Part shown: positions 22,499 to 32,028 of the stretch, piece after piece
How positions within the stretch are numbered: position 1 is the first letter of the stretch
How the letters are laid out: every line of letters begins with the position of its first letter
Assembly (NCBI GenBank): GCA_036365455.1
Contig: JAWQUS010000011.1
Coordinates: 8,328,001-8,392,000, forward strand
Direction: 5' to 3'
Origin: Macrosoma leucophasiata
Taxonomy: Eukaryota; Arthropoda; Insecta; Lepidoptera; Hedylidae
Length of the DNA: 64,000 nucleotides
The notes under the pieces: model-generated
Seen by the model: the letters and a program-made list of their open reading frames with translations, nothing else
The model's database searches: none
What the model was told of the DNA's origin: nothing
Position numbers and translations under genes: made by a program

Positions 22499-22561
22499 CG
22501 CCCGGGTAGATACTAAACAATCATAAATTCTCACGCGGACGAAGTCGCGGGCACAGCTAGT
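22499..22561 (+). repeat. Family E 3' end fragment
   Basis: CCCGGGTAGATACTAAACAA to GTCGCGGGCACAGCTAG|T, with the CTAG end retained. Confidence 0.7.
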
Positions 22562-22661
22562 ATCTAATAAAACAGTAAAACCCGCATGTCTGTACATTGT
22601 ATATATTTACGAAAAACCAATTGGGGGCGATGTTAAAATAGTATAAGAACGTTTTTCAATG

Positions 22662-23284
22662 ATTTTTAGGGTTCCGTACCTTAAAAGGAAAAATGGAACC
22701 CTTATAGGATCACTCGTGCGTCTGTCTGTCTGTCTGTCTGTCCGTCTGTCACAGCCAATTTGCTCCGAAACTACTCGACCGATTGAGTTGAAATTTGATG
22801 AATATATGTAAATTGTTGACCCAAAGATGAACACGTCAAGTAAAATAATAAATTTTAAACAGGGGACTTTCGGGGGGTAATACAGAAAATCAAAAAAAAA
22901 AAAAACTGTGTCGTGTGACATATCAAATGAAAGAGGTTGTTGTCAGCATCTCAGATATCGTTTTTTTATAAATTTTGCATAAACATATTTGAAGTTATTT
23001 AAGAAAAACGACGAAAATTGACCATTCCCCCATTTTCCGACACTACTGAACTTAAAATTTTGAAAAAAATAAGGAAAATAGTTCTTTGCCTTTAGATTAC
23101 TGGAAAACCTATAAGAAGTTTGAGTATTCAAATTAAATCGAAAATTCTTTATAATATAACCCCCCTGCCGGTACCACCGTAACCGCTATGTCCCTGCATT
23201 TTAAATCGGTAATATTTTTGAAAATATTTATTTAAATTACGGAACCCTCACCACGCGAGTCGAACTCGCACTTGTCCGGTTTTA
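22662..23284 (-). repeat. Family F repeat, copy 1 (about 620 bp)
   Basis: It runs from TTTTTAGGGTTCCGTACC, a TCTG tract (22720-22750) and CTCGACCGATTGAGTTGAAA to TTACGGAACCCTCACC and CTTGTCCGGTTTT. The opposite-orientation partner at 62094-62725 is nearly the same length. Both ends carry AGGGTTCCGTA in inverse orientation. Open frames through it are not conserved between copies. Confidence 0.75.
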
Positions 23285-23289
23285 AATTT

Positions 23290-23510
23290 TAATGACTAAT
23301 CTCCGAAGATACTGGACGGATTCGAATGAAACTTTTTGTGGTGTATAGATACTAAGCCTGGCCAACATTTAGACTACTTTTACTTCGGGAAAAATCACTC
23401 ATTCCCACGGGAATCTCTACATTTAATTTCATTTTCCGATACAATATCAAACCTTTGACACATTATTTCATTGTGAGGCAATACGAAATTTTCCGGGTCA
23501 GCTAGTCTGT
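23290..23510 (+). repeat. Diverged family I-like (Helitron-like) repeat
   Basis: GGACGGATTCGAATGAAACT near the start and a terminal CCGGGTCAGCTAG|T resemble families E and I. Confidence 0.45.
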
Positions 23511-23802
23511 AATAGTAACGGAATAATCGCCTGTGCACTCTTAACGATTACGCCCTGTATAGAAAAAAAAATACAAAATTCAAACCAAAATACCAAATAC
23601 AAAATTCAAACTCTGTGCCTAATCATGTCTCTTAATTAATGCAAAGATAATGCCAAGTCGGATCAAGAACAAAATAGTTTGAAGTTAAAATTGAATTTCC
23701 TTAGCATTCGCTGGGAACTGTTAGCCATTTTATAAACTTTGTCTGGTTTGAACAGAAATTTTTGATTTTTCGTCTACCATGTTAATTCGGCGACAAAAGT
23801 CT

Positions 23803-24090
23803 ACTGGTGGTAGAGCTCCAGTGACGGAGCTCACGGGCGAAGGCTCCACCGCATTACTTAATATACTTGCCACTACATGGTAGTGTTCAGCACTATCGTG
23901 TTCCGGTCAGGTGGTAATGTGAGGCCCTGCCCTGTTCCCAGCACAGAGGCATAGCGCCTTAAGCCTCAGGAGTGGTTACGCATCTGCATTTTGACCTCTG
24001 GTTTATCTGTGGGTGTCTATAGGCTGCAGTCATCATTTAACATCAATGTTAGCTGCATGCTTGTTTGCCACTTTCATAACATAAAAAAAA
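23803..24090 (+). repeat. Family A, complete reference copy
   Basis: A complete copy of about 288 bp. The head begins ACTGGTGGTA followed by a perfect hairpin GAGCTCC-AGTGAC-GGAGCTC; GGTGG and the later CCACC can close an outer stem. The middle has CACTATCGTGTTCCGGTCAG and CAGAGGCATA. The tail is GCATGCTTGTTTGCCACTTT, then CATAACATAAAAAAAA. There is no long ORF and no recognisable tRNA box pair. Clear long target duplications are not visible around most copies. I interpret it as a SINE-like retroposon with a structured, non-tRNA head. Confidence 0.85.
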
Positions 24091-24306
24091 GTTTTTTTTT
24101 CTTTTTTTTGTGTTATGAAAGCAGTAGAAGAAAAAATACTTTACCTGAATTTCATGTGTCTTAATACAGCCGATCGTGAACGACTCGTATTATTCTTTCC
24201 GCAAATTTCCATGTAACTTAGGAGACTTGAGGAGGTATTATGGATCTCGGTGGGCATCAACTTGAAAGCCACTTTGAACTATATTGCTGTTTTCCTAAAA
24301 TTATGG

Positions 24307-24593
24307 TTTTTTTTTATGTAATTGAAGTGGCAAACAAGCATGCAGTTCACATTGATGTTAAGTGATGACTGCAGCCTATAGACACCCACACAAAGTCCAA
24401 GGTCAAAATGCAAATGCGTTACCACTCCTGAGGCCTAAGGTGTTATGCCTCTGTGCCGGAAATTACAGGGCCGTACATTACCACCTGACCGGAACACGAT
24501 AGTGCTGAACACTACCATTTAGCGGCAAGTAAATCAGGTAATGCGGTGGTGCCTACGCCCGCGAGCTCTGTCACTGGAGCTCTACCACCAGTA
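24307..24593 (-). repeat. Family A, complete inverted copy
   Basis: T run at the left, intact head at the right (CTCTACCACCAGT). It shares the variants TAATTGAAGTGG and GCAAGTAAATCAGG with the copy at 58755-59040, marking a subfamily. Confidence 0.9.
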
Positions 24594-24837
24594 GAATTAT
24601 CATATTATGCTTAAAAAGCAATAGAGTTATGAAATGTGAGTTTATTGCAGAGTCTTAGTAATAGGGTCCCGTTTTTAATGACGAGACAAAGTATTAGCGA
24701 TGACAAAAACCTCCAAATAAATTTAGATTAAAAAAGAGTAATAGCGATTCAATTAGGTTAGCAATTAAAGCTCTTTCACACCGATGCGTTGAATGTTTCA
24801 CCGACCCTTAATGGGTTAAAAATCAAAAAGGGGCAAG

Positions 24838-25790
24838 GAGGCGCTTTGGCGGGAACTTTGAAGGAGGCGTGTGGTGCTCTTATTTTATTTCAGTTTTTTG
24901 GTGTATTTTTGAGTAATTTATACAAATAAATAAAATTGGAGTGTCTGTTTGTAATATTAAAGTAACCGCTTTTTACTAAATCCATATGTATGTATACACG
25001 GTACATATACCAAAACAACATTTTTTACAATTTTTGTCTGTCTGTCTGTCTGTCTGTTTGGTGGGGCTAATCTTAGGAACGGCTGGACCGATTTTGACAG
25101 GTTTTTCACAGGCAGATAGCTGATGTGATAAGGAGTAACCTATGCTACTTTTATCTCCATACATCCATACATACATACCTATATACAAATAAGTAGAATA
25201 GGAGTGTATCCGACTTTGACGGGACATCAACGGGTAAGTAGCTGATGTATTAAGGAGTAACTTATGCTACTTTTGTCTCCATACATCCATACATACCAAC
25301 ATACAAATAAGTAGAATTTGAGTGTCTCCGATTTGGACGGGATTTTCACAAGCAGATAGCTGATGTAATAAGGAGTAACTTAGGATACTTTTATACCTAC
25401 TAGATGCGACCACGACTTTGTCCGGGTAGATACTGAACAGTCATATTTTTTCTCACGTGGACGAAGTCGCAGGAACAGCTAGTTTTAAATAAAGTTGGTG
25501 GCATTTTATTTGATATAGTTTATTACAGTGCCCGTGTATAGTTAAATAGAATAACAGTGCGAAAACACGGCCTTTCAGGTTGCCTCCAAAAATTCATTGT
25601 AAATACTCTGGTAAAGTAGCCATCGCTTTACTCGAATTACTGACTGTGACTTACTTGACTGACATAATAAATAATTCACTGACTGACTGAATCTAAATTC
25701 AACGCTGCTTTTATACGAATACGAAATATTGTTTTATTTGACACTGGCAGTATGCGTAATAGCGATGTCATTATAAATTAAAAAAAAAAC
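24838..25790 (+). mobile_element. Family D retroposon, copy 3, interrupted by family E
   Basis: The 5' part is 24838-24916 (TTTGGCGGGAACTTTGAAGG) and the 3' part 25483-25790, ending in A10. The halves join at ...GAGTAA/TTTTAAATAAAG, matching the order in copies 1 and 2. Confidence 0.85.
24917..25482 (+). mobile_element. Family E Helitron-like element inserted in family D, 566 bp
   Basis: The boundaries are A|TTTATACAAATAAAT and ...GGAACAGCTAG|T. Removing the element restores family D with no duplicated bases, as expected for Helitrons, which insert between A and T. Inside are a TCTG tract (25036-25058), GGAACGGCTGGACCGATTTT and three direct units of about 120 bp (AGGAGTAAC at 25131, 25253 and 25371). 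No Rep/helicase, so non-autonomous. Confidence 0.75.
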
Positions 25791-25800
25791 TTCTGTGGAA

Positions 25801-25873
25801 CTTCGGCAGTTTAGTGGTTACGCGGCTGGACTGGTTATCCTGAGGTTGCAGGTTCGATTCCTGCCCGAAGTCT
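25801..25873 (+). tRNA. Isolated tRNA-like sequence, probably a pseudogene or SINE head
   Basis: It has a perfect 7-bp acceptor stem (ACTTCGG with CCGAAGT), a perfect T arm (GCAGG/CCTGC) with box B GGTTCGATTCC, and a T-rich Pol III terminator downstream (AATTTTTCTTTT). The D arm is weak and the anticodon stem has a mismatch. The loop would give anticodon GGT, unusual for a eukaryotic nuclear tRNA. It resembles the head of family C (GCGGCTGGACT, CGAAGTC), so a SINE head is more likely than a working tRNA. Confidence 0.45.
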
Positions 25874-25998
25874 AATTTTTCTTTTAATTTTTTCTTAAAT
25901 TTTGTCAAAACTAACTTTAAAGAACTTTAAATTCACAGTTGCTAATTTCGTTGTCTGCCACCATTTCCAGTTTTGATGTTTTGTTGTTTTATTTTACA

Positions 25999-26302
25999 CT
26001 AGCTGTGCCCGCGACTTCGTCCACGTGAGAAAAAATATGATTGTTCAGTATCTACGCAGCTAGTATAAAAGTAGCCTAAGTTACTCCTTATCACATCAGC
26101 TATCTGCCAGTGAAAGTCCCGTCAAAATCGGTGAAGCCGTTCCCAAGATTAGCCCCGCCAAACAGACAGACAAACAGACAGACAAAAATTGTAAAAAATG
26201 TTGTTTTGGTATAAGTACCGTGTATACATACATATGCATTTAGTAAAAAGCGGTTATTTTAATGTTACAAACAGACACTCCAATTATATTTATTTGTATA
26301 GA
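25999..26302 (-). mobile_element. Family E Helitron-like element, complete, 304 bp
   Basis: On the minus strand it starts A|TCTATACAAATAAATAT and ends CGCGGGCACAGCTAG|T, both canonical Helitron-type boundaries with no duplication. It carries the TCTG tract and GCTTCACCGATTTTGACGGG. Non-autonomous. Confidence 0.75.
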
Positions 26303-26349
26303 TTTCCATGACGACGTACCACCTATTTCAAATCCACAGCAACAAGCCA

Positions 26350-26532
26350 TGCTGCCACTTTTTATCGTATGGCCCTGTCATTTTCTGCATAGAGGCATAG
26401 CACCTTAGGCCTTAGGAGTGATAACACATCTGCATTTGACCATGATCTTTTTGTGGGTGTCTATAGACTGCAGTCATCATTTAATATCAATGTGAACTGC
26501 ATGCTTGTTTGCCACTTCCATTACATAAAAAA
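26350..26532 (+). repeat. Family A, 3' half
   Basis: ATGGCCCTGTCATTTTCTGC to CACTTCCATTACATAAAAAAA. Confidence 0.8.
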
Positions 26533-27050
26533 ACGTATTATCATATGAGAGTTACTTTTCTAAATAATTACTTAGTCGTAGCATTACACACATTTTGTTC
26601 TTATTTCGACCCAACTGTATGTGAAACATGAAGTCGCTCTGAAAATTGATTCTGTATTCCGTTTTAAATTTCCAACGTACGAGTTTCGAGCCATGGCTAC
26701 TGCTAAATTTAAGCAGCCGGTGTCAAAATTGTATATTTATGGTGCCGGATTTATTTCTTAGTTGTTTTCAGGTGGATTTATAAATGGACAGGGGTTTCGG
26801 CTGGTAAAGGCGAAGGATTAAGTAAGTAACTCTTTGTTGTACACGAAAATACAAATAATAGGAAACAACTGAAGCATGACTAGTGAAAGTGTAGAATTAG
26901 GCTTAAGCTTAAGTTTTATCCAGACAACCTAGTTTATTTTTTTATTATTATTCTTAAAGTTTTAACGAGCTAAAGTTACTGATTAAAATATTTTGTTAAT
27001 TATTTTTTTTACTTAATCTCATTTCCTGTTGCAAAATAGCGAGATTTTTT
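26533..27050. other. No supported gene
   Basis: A 50-bp segment at 26772-26821 (+) has a good acceptor (TTAGTTGTTTTCAG) and donor (GTAAGTAAC) and is open, but encodes nothing recognisable. Otherwise AT-rich. Confidence 0.35.
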
Positions 27051-27574
27051 TTAACATAAGTTATTTTATTTTTAAAGAAAAATGGAAAGAAAAATTTGAC
27101 TTCAGGCGAGGCTCGAACTCGCGACCTACTGGGAATCTAGTCCAGCCGCTCTTCCAATTGAGCTACTGAAGTCCTGCCCGATTTGTCAAATCTTTCCTTC
27201 ACATCTATTGCATTGCTTTATGGTAGCAGCAGCGCCATTTATTACCAACTATGCTAGTTAGGCAACCGATATAATAGACTTTTCAGTTTATTGAATATCG
27301 TAAAGAAGTCGCTTTTACCCTTAATAATTGTTTTTATATTATTTCGCATTAACACATGCTTGTGAAATATATTTTATTTTTAAAGAAAAATGGAAAGAAA
27401 AATTTGACTTCAGGCGAGGCTCGAACTCGCGACCTGCTGGACTAGATTCCCAGTAGGTCGCGAGTTCGAGCCTCGCCTGAAGTCAAATTTTTCTTTCCAT
27501 TTTTCTTTAAAAATAAAATATATTTCACAAGCATGTGTTAATGCGAAATAATATAAAAACAATTAACATAAGTT
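27051..27574 (-). mobile_element. Family C SINE, copy 4, dimeric and twin-primed, 12-bp target duplication
   Basis: The insert (27063-27562) is flanked by TTAACATAAGTT (27051-27062, 27563-27574). It holds a complete minus-strand tRNA-like unit (about 27092-27175), the family spacer, then a perfect 111-bp inverted repeat: 27325-27435 and 27455-27565, separated by a 19-nt loop. Its right end belongs to an inverted copy. Transcribed, this would be a 111-bp hairpin. Confidence 0.9.
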
Positions 27575-27643
27575 GTTTTGGTTAATGTGTAGACAAATAC
27601 ATAAATTTTTTAAATTATGTAGGTAGATATGTGTTGTCAAAAA

Positions 27644-27828
27644 TCTTAATATATATAAATCTCGTGTCACAATGTTTGTCCTCAATGGACTCCTAAACCA
27701 CTTTACCGATTATAATAAAATTCGCACACCATGTGCAGTTCGATCCAACTTGAGAGATAGGATAGCTTACATTACGCTGTGACTAATAGGAGCAGAGCAG
27801 CGCGGGCGAAGCCGGGGCGGGCCGCTAG
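27644..27828 (+). mobile_element. Family G Helitron-like element, 185 bp
   Basis: A|TCTTAATATATATAAATCT at the start and GGGCGGGCCGCTAG|T at the end, GC-rich just before CTAG. A copy of exactly the same length is at 35979-36163. Confidence 0.75.
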
Positions 27829-27967
27829 TACTTTTATAAAATATTAAATCATCAAAGCATCTTTGCATATAACAACACAATTATACTGAACTAACTTTAC
27901 ACTGGAATACATAATTAGCTAAATAAATAGTATTATTACAATTATAAAGAATTTTGTTCTGTGACGT

Positions 27968-28246
27968 GTTACGTAACTTCACGCCTGTAATCCCCGAAGG
28001 CGTAGGCAGAGGTAAATGCATGCATTGAAGCATACATACAAACACCCACGACACGCCGGTTACGTTTTGGCCCATGTAACAGTTGGCGAACCTGATGCCA
28101 TCTCCGGCCACATTACCAAACTCCGAGGTACTGGGCAACTTCCAGAAAATGGAAAAATAGAACCAGAGATAAAGGATTTTAAACCGTTATCTCTGATAGC
28201 CTCCGACCCGGGAATCGAATCCAGGACCTCCAGCGTAGTAGTAGTG
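27968..28246 (-). mobile_element. Family B SINE, copy 3, lacking box A
   Basis: From CGTAACTTCACGCCTGTAAT to GGGAATCGAATCCAGGACCT and CCAGCGTAGTAGTA; truncated at the same place as the copy at 19343. Confidence 0.8.
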
Positions 28247-28330
28247 CAAAGACTGAGATGTGTTGAAAAGGAATACTACTGCTATATTATGTTTTGCACA
28301 GAAGCAACACTCCTTGAGGCTAAGGAAGGC

Positions 28331-28598
28331 TTTTTTTATGTAATGGAAGTGGCAAACAAGCATGCAGTTCACATTGATGTTAAGTGATGATTGCAGCCTA
28401 TAGACGCCCACACAAAGACCAAGGTCAAAATGCAGATGCGTTACCACCTCTGAGGCCAAAGGTGTTTTGGCCTCTGTGCCGGAAATTATAGGGCCGTACA
28501 TTACCACCTGACCGGAACACGATAGTGCTGAACACTACCATTTAGCGCCAAGTATATAAGGTAATGCGGTGGTGCCTACGAGCTCCGTCACTGGAGCG
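28331..28598 (-). repeat. Family A copy abutting the LINE
   Basis: T run at the left; the sequence runs toward the head but stops at CCGTCACTGGAG, where the LINE begins, losing the last 12-15 bp of the head. Confidence 0.85.
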
Positions 28599-31060
28599 CT
28601 ACAGTGCTGGGTTCAGCTGGTGGAGCTGGGTTCACCCGGATACCAGATGTCGAGGGCCACACCGCCTCTTTGCTGGATCTTCTGCTGACCTCACATCCTG
28701 CCAACTATCAGGTGGTGGTCGAGGCTCCTCTAGGATCCTCAGATCACTGCTTGGTACGTTCAAAAACCCTCTTGTCGGTTCGGGCGCCTCTGCAGCCCTC
28801 CTCCACACGGCAAGTGTGGCATTACAGGTCAGCAGATTGGGATGGACTGAGGGAGTTCCTGTCGTCCTACCCATGGAGGCAGCTTTGTTTCTCGTCGGAA
28901 GATCCGAGCACGTGCGCCGAAGCTGTAACCGATGTGATGCACCAGGGTATGGATTGTTTCATCCCGCACTCTGTTGTATCCATTGGCGGACGGTATCAGC
29001 CCTGGTTCGATAAGTCTTGTGCTGTGGCTTCTAACCATAAGCAGGAGACTTACAGAACCTGGACTGTGGCTCACGCCTGCAAGGATCCAAATGCCTCCGA
29101 CCTAAAGAGAGTACTCAACGCTGCCTCCAGGTCCTCAAAGCTGCGGATAGCCAGAGCAAAGTCCAAGCATGTCGTTAGAGTTGGCAAGAAGCTAATGAGG
29201 CATCCTCCCGGGAGCCGTGCCTATTGGTCTCTTGCCAAAGCTATCGAAAATAATTTTTGTCGGTCATCTTTCCCACCACTGCGAAAAACTGACGATAGCC
29301 TGGCCCACACGGCAAAAGAGAAAGCCGATCTCCTGGGCAGCCTCTTTGCCTCAAACTCGACTCTTGATGACATGGGTAACACAGCGCCTACCATCTCGCG
29401 CTGTGAAAGCTCTATGCCTGACGTCAAATTCACTCAGAAGAACGTCAGGCGAGCGTTGTTATCCCTTGACGTCAAGAAGTCGAGTGGGCCGGACTCCGTC
29501 CCTGCAGTGGTGTTGAAGATGTGCGCTCCCGAGCTGACCCCCGTTCTGACGCGCCTGTTCTCGCTTTCTTACGATCATGGAAAAGTACCGTCTGCGTGGA
29601 AGACAGCCCTTGTGCATCCGATACCCAAAAAAGGGGATCGCAGTGATCCGGCCAACTACAGGCCCATAGCAATAACCTCCCTACTCTGCAAAGTCATGGA
29701 GCGTGTGATCAATACACAGCTGCTGCAGTACCTGGAGGATCATCAGCTGATCAGTGACCGCCAATATGGCTTTCGTCAAGGCAGATCTGCTGGTGATCTT
29801 CTAGTATATCTGACGCACTATTGGTCTCACGCCTTGGACAAGAGTGGGGAGGCATTGGCTGTAAGCCTGGATATTGCTAAGGCCTTTGACCGGGTCTGGC
29901 ACGGGGCACTTCTCGCGAAATTGCCATCTTACGGTCTTCCCGAGAGGCTATGCAACTGGACAGCCAGTTTTCTGTCTGAGCGTTTTATACAGGTCTTAGT
30001 TGACGGTCAACGCTCAGACAGACTACCTATCAACGCTGGTGTGCCGCAAGGCTCTGTGCTATCTCCCACGCTTTTTCTTCTGCATATCAATGAAATGTTG
30101 GAGCAAAACTCCAATTTTCATTGCTATGCGGATGATAGCACGGGAGATGCACACTATACAAGCCGTGCAAATGCCTCTCGGACACTTATCGAAGAAAGCA
30201 GGACTAGACTTGTGTCTGAAGTCGAGCACTCTCTGGAGCGGGTCTCTGATTGGGGTCGACTCAATTTAGTGCAGTTCAACCCCTCGAAGACACAAGTCTG
30301 CGCGTTCACCGCTAAAAAAACCCCATTCATTGTAGCACCACAGTTCCAGGGCACTCCGCTTGCCATTGGTAAGAGTATCGGTATCCTGGGCGTTGACATA
30401 TCGAACGAAGTGCAATTTGGGAGTCACATTGAGTGTAAGACCAAGTTGGCATCCAAAAAGTTGGGGGTGCTTAACAAAGCGAGGCAGTATTTCACATCGG
30501 GGCAGCTACTACAGCTTTATAAGGCCCAAGTGCGGCCCCATCTGGAATACTGCTCTCATTTGTGGGCGGGAGCCCCCAAGTACCAGCTTGGTCCACTTGA
30601 CTCCCTACAAAAACGCGCCGTTCGTATTGTTAACGATCCGGGACTTACAGACAGGCTCGAACATCTGAGCCTGCGCAGAGATATTGGTAGTCTGTGCGTG
30701 TTATACCGTCTCTACAATGGTGAGTGCTCTGTCGAACTGTTCGACATGGTACCACCGTCTCTTTTTCTACACCGTACTACCCGCCGAAGAGAGAAGTTTC
30801 ACCCTCACCGACTGGACACCTGGCAGTGCTCAACGGTGCGGTTTTCTCGTTCGTTTCTGCCCAGAACGTGTAAATTGTGGAACGAACTTCCCTCTGAGGT
30901 GTTCCCTCGGTGCTACAATATGGGGTTCTTCAAAAATGGCGTCAAAAGAGTCCTTCAGGGCTGGCAGCGCGTTGGCAACTCCCCTGGTGTTGCAAATGTC
31001 CATAGGCGACGGTGACCACTTACCATCAGGTGGCCCGTCTGCTTGTCTGTCAACTTAATG

Positions 31061-31094
<34 letters not shown>
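28599..31094 (+). mobile_element. 5'-truncated non-LTR retrotransposon (CR1/Jockey-like group)
   Basis: A LINE truncated at its 5' end inside the endonuclease. It contains an 803-codon open remainder of ORF2, a very short 3' UTR (about 49 bp, CATCAGGTGGCCCGTCTGCT) and a 30-bp poly(A) tail at 31065-31094. An inverted family A copy abuts its left end and a family A 3' half lies just beyond the tail. No target duplication is recognisable. Another 3' fragment lies at 63396-63555. The clade is judged from protein style only; Daphne/CR1-like is my best guess. Confidence 0.85.
28604..31015 (+). CDS. LINE ORF2 remainder: endonuclease tail and reverse transcriptase
   Basis: The frame is open for 803 codons, counting from a GTG that is not a true start. 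Residues about 10-52 are the end of an APE-type endonuclease (IPDVEGHTASLLDLLLTS, with the catalytic SDH at 46-48). The reverse transcriptase spans about 270-600: GDRSDPANYRPIAITS near 342, motif A LDIAKAFDRVWH with Asp423, GVPQGSVLSPTLFLL near 480, and the catalytic YADD at 508-511. The C-terminal region has SLQKRAVRIV, common in CR1- and Jockey-like proteins, and ends RRR before TGA. No internal stop or frameshift argues for recent insertion. The copy cannot be autonomous, because the 5' UTR, any ORF1 and most of the endonuclease are missing. Confidence 0.9.
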   Translation: MLGSAGGAGFTRIPDVEGHTASLLDLLLTSHPANYQVVVEAPLGSSDHCLVRSKTLLSVRAPLQPSSTRQVWHYRSADWDGLREFLSSYPWRQLCFSSEDPSTCAEAVTDVMHQGMDCFIPHSVVSIGGRYQPWFDKSCAVASNHKQETYRTWTVAHACKDPNASDLKRVLNAASRSSKLRIARAKSKHVVRVGKKLMRHPPGSRAYWSLAKAIENNFCRSSFPPLRKTDDSLAHTAKEKADLLGSLFASNSTLDDMGNTAPTISRCESSMPDVKFTQKNVRRALLSLDVKKSSGPDSVPAVVLKMCAPELTPVLTRLFSLSYDHGKVPSAWKTALVHPIPKKGDRSDPANYRPIAITSLLCKVMERVINTQLLQYLEDHQLISDRQYGFRQGRSAGDLLVYLTHYWSHALDKSGEALAVSLDIAKAFDRVWHGALLAKLPSYGLPERLCNWTASFLSERFIQVLVDGQRSDRLPINAGVPQGSVLSPTLFLLHINEMLEQNSNFHCYADDSTGDAHYTSRANASRTLIEESRTRLVSEVEHSLERVSDWGRLNLVQFNPSKTQVCAFTAKKTPFIVAPQFQGTPLAIGKSIGILGVDISNEVQFGSHIECKTKLASKKLGVLNKARQYFTSGQLLQLYKAQVRPHLEYCSHLWAGAPKYQLGPLDSLQKRAVRIVNDPGLTDRLEHLSLRRDIGSLCVLYRLYNGECSVELFDMVPPSLFLHRTTRRREKFHPHRLDTWQCSTVRFSRSFLPRTCKLWNELPSEVFPRCYNMGFFKNGVKRVLQGWQRVGNSPGVANVHRRR

Positions 31095-31096
<2 letters not shown>

Positions 31097-31230
31097 ACAT
31101 CTTAGGCCTCAGGAGTGGTAACGCATCTGCATTTTGACCTTGGTCTTTGTGTGGGTGTTTAAAGGCTGCAGTTATCACTTAACATCAACGTGAACTGCAC
31201 GCATGTTTGCCACTTCCATTACATAAAAAA
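31095..31230 (+). repeat. Family A, 3' half
   Basis: Starts at AACATCTTAGGCCTCAGG directly after the LINE poly(A) and ends CCATTACAT followed by A12. Confidence 0.85.
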
Positions 31231-31258
31231 AAAAAAGACTTGAATATTTGTAGTAATT

Positions 31259-31550
31259 TTCACTGGTTGTAGAGTTCCAGTGTAGGAGCTCATGGGTGTA
31301 GGCACCACCGCATTACCTAACATACGTAGTCGCCGCTAAATGGTAGTATTCAGCACTATCGTGTTCCAGTCAGGTGGTAATATACGGTTTGTAATTTCCA
31401 ACACAGAGGCATAACACCCTAGGCCTCAGAAGTGGCAACGCATCTGCATTTTGACCTCTGGTCATTGTGTGGGTGTCTATAGACTGTAGTTATCACTTAA
31501 CATCAATGTGAACTTCATGCTTGTTTGCCACTTTTATTATATTAAAACAA
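31259..31550 (+). repeat. Family A, complete, diverged copy
   Basis: CACTGGTTGTAGAGTTCCAG to TTTATTATATTAAAACAAAA; the head hairpin has substitutions. Confidence 0.8.
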
Positions 31551-32028
31551 AATACTCCTCAATGAGAATATCATGACAGCAATGTTACAACAATAATTTC
31601 TATCTCTTACATATTTTACACAACTATTCATCCAAGTATTCTATAATATATGATCTAGCATCTCGGCATTTTCGTATTTTAATATTTAACTAGTTTCTCA
31701 AATACCTCCAGAGCTCTGACTGTTTATCGTCCGCATATTTCCACTACTATTTGGTTTCGCTATGTTGTTTGAAGTTCGCTTTTGAAGAATATGAAAGTAA
31801 AAGGTTGTAAAGCGTCTAAAGAATTTATCTGGAGGGTGGAATTTCGAGTATTGGCTGAATGGTCGTGATCGTTTTCAATATTTTCAAAATCCAATGCCTA
31901 CAGTAATACCACAGTCTAAAGAAAACGAACGTGTTATGTGGTAATACCAGGTAATACCCCGGACTTACGCGATAGGACCAAGCGTACAGTATAAGTCGAA
32001 TTCGCGTAAGTAGGGGTTCACCTTTGCA
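31551..32028. other. No recognisable feature
   Basis: AT-rich; nothing seen. Confidence 0.45.

Noticed and set aside
26772..26821. 50-bp candidate exon with good splice sites
   Set aside because: Too short and without any recognisable product or partner exon.
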